NCBI RefSeq assembly: GCF_001758225.1
Contig: NZ_MAST01000053.1
Location: 150,144-214,143 of the forward strand
DNA from: Humibacillus sp. DSM 29435
GTDB lineage: Bacteria > Actinomycetota > Actinomycetes > Actinomycetales > Dermatophilaceae
Reading direction: 5' to 3'
DNA length: 64,000 nt
Below the pieces are notes generated by a model, which was not told where the DNA came from, ran no database searches, and worked only from the letters and a program-made list of their open reading frames with translations. The translations under genes were made by a program, and so were the position numbers. Of this stretch, positions 61,958 through 64,000 are shown piece by piece (within the stretch, counting starts at the first letter, position 1; each line of letters opens with the position of its first letter).

Positions 61958-62455
61958 GTGCCGTCAGACTCCATTCCGCTGGTCAGGCAGATCGCTCAAG
62001 GTGATCGCGACTGGGTGGCGGAGACGCTGGTGCTGGAGTGGACGTCGACGTCCGTGGCGAGGCTTGGGGAGCTCGTTGAAGCTGCCGGGCTACCGGGCTA
62101 CTTGGCCACGCTGGGTGGTCGGCGCGTCGGGCTGGTCCTGGTCGACGTCAAGGACCGTGCGTACGAGGTCGTCGCCATCGGCACCACGGAGCCGCGGCGG
62201 GGCATCGGGCGGGCGCTGATGGGGCGCTGTGCCGCTGAGGCGCGAGCAAGGGGGTGCCGGCGGGTCTGGCTCGTGACCACGAACAACAACCTTGCCGCTA
62301 TCGGCTTTTACCAGCGCCTCGGCATGGATCTGTGCGCCCTGCACCGGCATGCCGTTCATGTGTCGAGGAAGCTCAAGCCGACGATCCCGGTACGTGACGC
62401 CACCGGAGTACGAATCGACCACGAACTCGAGTTCGAGCTGCTCCTCGAAGCCTGA
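61958..62455 (+). CDS. GNAT-family N-acetyltransferase
   Basis: The 165-residue product has the acetyl-CoA binding motif A RGIGRALMGRCAAEARARG and motif B segment NNNLAAIGFYQRLGM. GNAT enzymes acetylate small molecules or proteins; the substrate is not evident. The GTG at 61958 (VPSDSIPLVRQI) gives the normal domain length, so I prefer it to the ATG at 61730, which adds ~76 unconserved residues. It stands alone between the ATPase and the insertion sequence. Confidence 0.82.
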   Translation: MPSDSIPLVRQIAQGDRDWVAETLVLEWTSTSVARLGELVEAAGLPGYLATLGGRRVGLVLVDVKDRAYEVVAIGTTEPRRGIGRALMGRCAAEARARGCRRVWLVTTNNNLAAIGFYQRLGMDLCALHRHAVHVSRKLKPTIPVRDATGVRIDHELEFELLLEA

Positions 62456-62558
62456 CCTGGCTCCTCGCACGCCGCGGCGACAAGAGTTCTCGGGGACCCA
62501 CGTCTAACCGCCGCGAATGACCGCACGCCGAACCGTCCGCAACTGGCTCCCTTCTGTG

Positions 62559-63767
62559 TCAAGAGGCCCGTCGAAGTGGGGTCGTAGGCTGGGGCTTGGC
62601 GGGTCCGGGAAGTGGCTTGTCCGAAGGGCCGGGGTGGGGCTTGGAGCCGGTCGCGCTGGAGTTAGAGACGTTGCCCCGTTGCCCTCTCGGACCCGTCACC
62701 TGGCTTGCCGGGCTGATGATTTTGCCGGCGGTGTAGTCGCCGAGCATCGTGCGGTAAACGACATCGGACAGGCGCCGTTTGAGGCACCGCATCGCTTCCA
62801 TCGAGGTCTTCCCGCCGGCTTTCTTCCGGTCGTAGTAGGCCCGTCCCTCGGTCGGGGTGCGCAGCTGGACGGTGGCCATGATGTGCAGTACCCGGTTGAT
62901 CTGCCGGTTGCCTTTCCGGGACAGGCGGTGACGCACGTGTTCCCCGGAGGACGCGTCGATGGGTGCGGTCCCGGTCCAGGACGCGAAGTGGTTGCGGTTC
63001 GGGAACCGGGACAGGTCCCCGACCTCGACGAGCAACCGCGCCGCGCCGGAGGGCCCGATGCCGTGCAGGCCCAGCAGGCCGGTACCGGTCGCAGCCACCA
63101 ACGCCGTGAGCTCCTTGTCCGCGGCCTTCTTCCGGGTGTAGATCCGCTCGAGGTCGAGCACGAGTTCCATCGCGACCCGTTTGCGGGTCTTGCCGACCGC
63201 ATCCCGCGGGCGGACCTTGGACAGGATGGCCCGGGCCTGCGCGGCGGAGAGGTGCTTCTTCGCGCCACCGGGCAACATTTCCAACAGGATCCGGTGTAAC
63301 TGGCTGACCTTGCGGGTGTGTTCTTCACCGATCGAGCGGCGCCGGTCCACCAGCAGCTGCAGCACCTCGAGCTCGTCGTTGGACACGACCGGGCGCAGCC
63401 CCGCCATGCGGGTGGCGACCAGCGCGACGGAGTGCGCGTCGGTCGCGTCCGTCTTGCGGCCCTGCCCGGTCGCGAAGACTCGGGCCCGGGCTGAGAGCTT
63501 CGCCGGGACGTCCACGATGTCCTGCCCGTCGGCCAGGAGGCGGTGGGCGATGTGCCGGCCGATGCCCTCACAGCCCTCGATGCCCCAGACCCGGTCAGGC
63601 CAGGCGGTCAGGTACTCCAGCATCGCTATGTACCCCTCGACGGTGGTGTCGAACCGCCCCCCGCCAAGCACCGTCTCATCAGCAGCCATCACCTCGACCG
63701 TGACCGTGCGTTTGTGCGGGTCCATCCCGACCACAACCCGCTGCACCTGTTGAACCTGCTCACTCAT
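62559..63767 (-). CDS. IS110-family transposase
   Basis: IS110-type recombinases combine a RuvC-like DEDD domain with a Tnp_20 domain holding a catalytic Ser. The 402-residue product has VGMDPHKRTVTVEVM and RKTDATDAHSVA in the DEDD part and HGIGPSGAARLLVEVGDLSRF, WTGTAPIDASSGEH in the C-terminal part. All parts look intact, so the gene is probably functional. I chose ATG at 63767 (MSEQVQQVQR); an upstream ATG adds four residues. The element has no conventional inverted repeats, so the ends are not assigned. Confidence 0.92.
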   Translation of the reverse strand: MSEQVQQVQRVVVGMDPHKRTVTVEVMAADETVLGGGRFDTTVEGYIAMLEYLTAWPDRVWGIEGCEGIGRHIAHRLLADGQDIVDVPAKLSARARVFATGQGRKTDATDAHSVALVATRMAGLRPVVSNDELEVLQLLVDRRRSIGEEHTRKVSQLHRILLEMLPGGAKKHLSAAQARAILSKVRPRDAVGKTRKRVAMELVLDLERIYTRKKAADKELTALVAATGTGLLGLHGIGPSGAARLLVEVGDLSRFPNRNHFASWTGTAPIDASSGEHVRHRLSRKGNRQINRVLHIMATVQLRTPTEGRAYYDRKKAGGKTSMEAMRCLKRRLSDVVYRTMLGDYTAGKIISPASQVTGPRGQRGNVSNSSATGSKPHPGPSDKPLPGPAKPQPTTPLRRAS

Positions 63768-63779
63768 GATGTCCTCCAT

Positions 63780-64000
63780 TGCCTGGAACCGTGGTGGTCG
63801 TTGGGCGTGGAGGGCACCGCTACTTAGAGCAGAGCAATCCCTTCTTGAGCCTCTCCTGCCCGGCGGTGCCCGGGCGGCGCAGTCCAGTTGAGAGCCACAC
63901 GAAAAATCGTGGGCAGCCGCGGATGAGAGCGACGAACCCGGACACCTAAACCGAAGCCTGCGCAGGCACCGGTCCTACCGTCAATGAAACAAGTAGCCGC
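63780..64000 (-). ncRNA. Possible IS110 bridge-RNA region (candidate)
   Basis: In the IS110 subgroup the non-coding end upstream of the transposase encodes a bridge RNA that pairs with donor and target DNA. This stretch lies directly upstream of the reverse-strand transposase gene and contains at least two hairpins: a 6-bp GC stem at 63858–63875 and a 5-bp stem at 63898–63911. I cannot identify the donor or target loops, and the left end of the element may lie beyond the window. Confidence 0.35.

Larger units (their letters stand above)
28130..62500. mobile_element. Putative integrative and conjugative element next to tRNA-Pro (ends not fully defined)
   Basis: The left border is placed at the 3' end of tRNA-Pro. 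Inside are an excisionase-like gene, a truncated integrase, a phage-type regulator, a Tad-like pilus operon, cargo genes and a full set of T4SS-type genes (VirB4-like ATPase, TrbL-like channel, SCO6880-type protein, coupling protein). I found no second copy of the tRNA 3' end before base 64,000 and no relaxase, so the right end is either beyond the window or lost. The right coordinate given is only where element-like genes stop. Confidence 0.7.

Noticed and set aside
62517..63299. 260-residue forward frame opposite the IS110 transposase
   Set aside because: Shadow of the intact transposase gene, with no ribosome site or domain.

Overview
The window is high-GC DNA from an actinobacterium. The gene order secF–apt–relA, hisS, ald–xerD–parA–scpA–scpB–rluB–tyrA–cmk–acyltransferase–der, frequent GTG starts, and class E sortase, DUF349 and DUF4913 proteins point to Actinomycetes. 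Micrococcales (Intrasporangiaceae/Dermatophilaceae-like) is my best guess from gene order, not a proven placement.

Bases 1–27,969 are mostly core chromosome. The left part carries the end of secF, adenine phosphoribosyltransferase, a secreted alpha/beta hydrolase, the RelA/SpoT enzyme, a class E sortase with a 51-residue membrane peptide, a DUF349 protein, a membrane-anchored cyclophilin, a metallo-beta-lactamase-fold hydrolase and hisS. Next comes a reverse-strand block (10.6–14.5 kb): three small membrane proteins, a Tes/MJ0619-like radical SAM protein and an Lgt paralogue, which together look like a lipid-modification locus. The forward-strand run from ald to der (14.7–25.0 kb) covers alanine catabolism, chromosome dimer resolution, condensin accessory proteins, tyrosine synthesis, CMP kinase and ribosome assembly. 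It is followed by a compact DoxD-like / TusA-like / DsrE-like / radical SAM cluster (25.1–28.0 kb) that looks like a sulfur-relay pathway with no obvious named equivalent.

A tRNA-Pro(GGG) gene at 28,056–28,129 marks the border of a large mobile region that fills most of the rest of the window. Its left end is eroded: an excisionase-like gene, the C-terminal half of a tyrosine integrase, and what looks like an IS21-type terminus. Then follow (i) a Tad/Flp-pilus-like operon (31.3–42.7 kb) with secreted proteins, a SAF/CpaB protein, a CpaE-like protein, TadA/TadB/TadC and four small prepilin-like proteins, ending in an 1142-residue LysM–BTAD protein; (ii) a cargo segment (43.1–47.5 kb) with a putative PD-(D/E)xK nuclease, an unknown partner, a coiled-coil TIR protein, and a decayed RibD-C/HxlR pair; (iii) a conjugative type IV secretion operon (47.8–60.2 kb) with a sigma-like protein, a DUF6668-type protein, pilin-like and TrbL/VirB6-like membrane proteins, an SCO6880-type protein, a VirB4-like ATPase, a three-domain wall hydrolase, a VirD4/TraG coupling protein and a DUF4913-type protein. 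An AAA ATPase, a GNAT acetyltransferase and an IS110-family transposase close the window.

Together the mobile part looks like an integrative and conjugative element combining a Tad-like pilus with a T4SS. No relaxase, no complete integrase, no prepilin peptidase and no second copy of the tRNA 3' end were seen, so the element is either incomplete here or continues past base 64,000.
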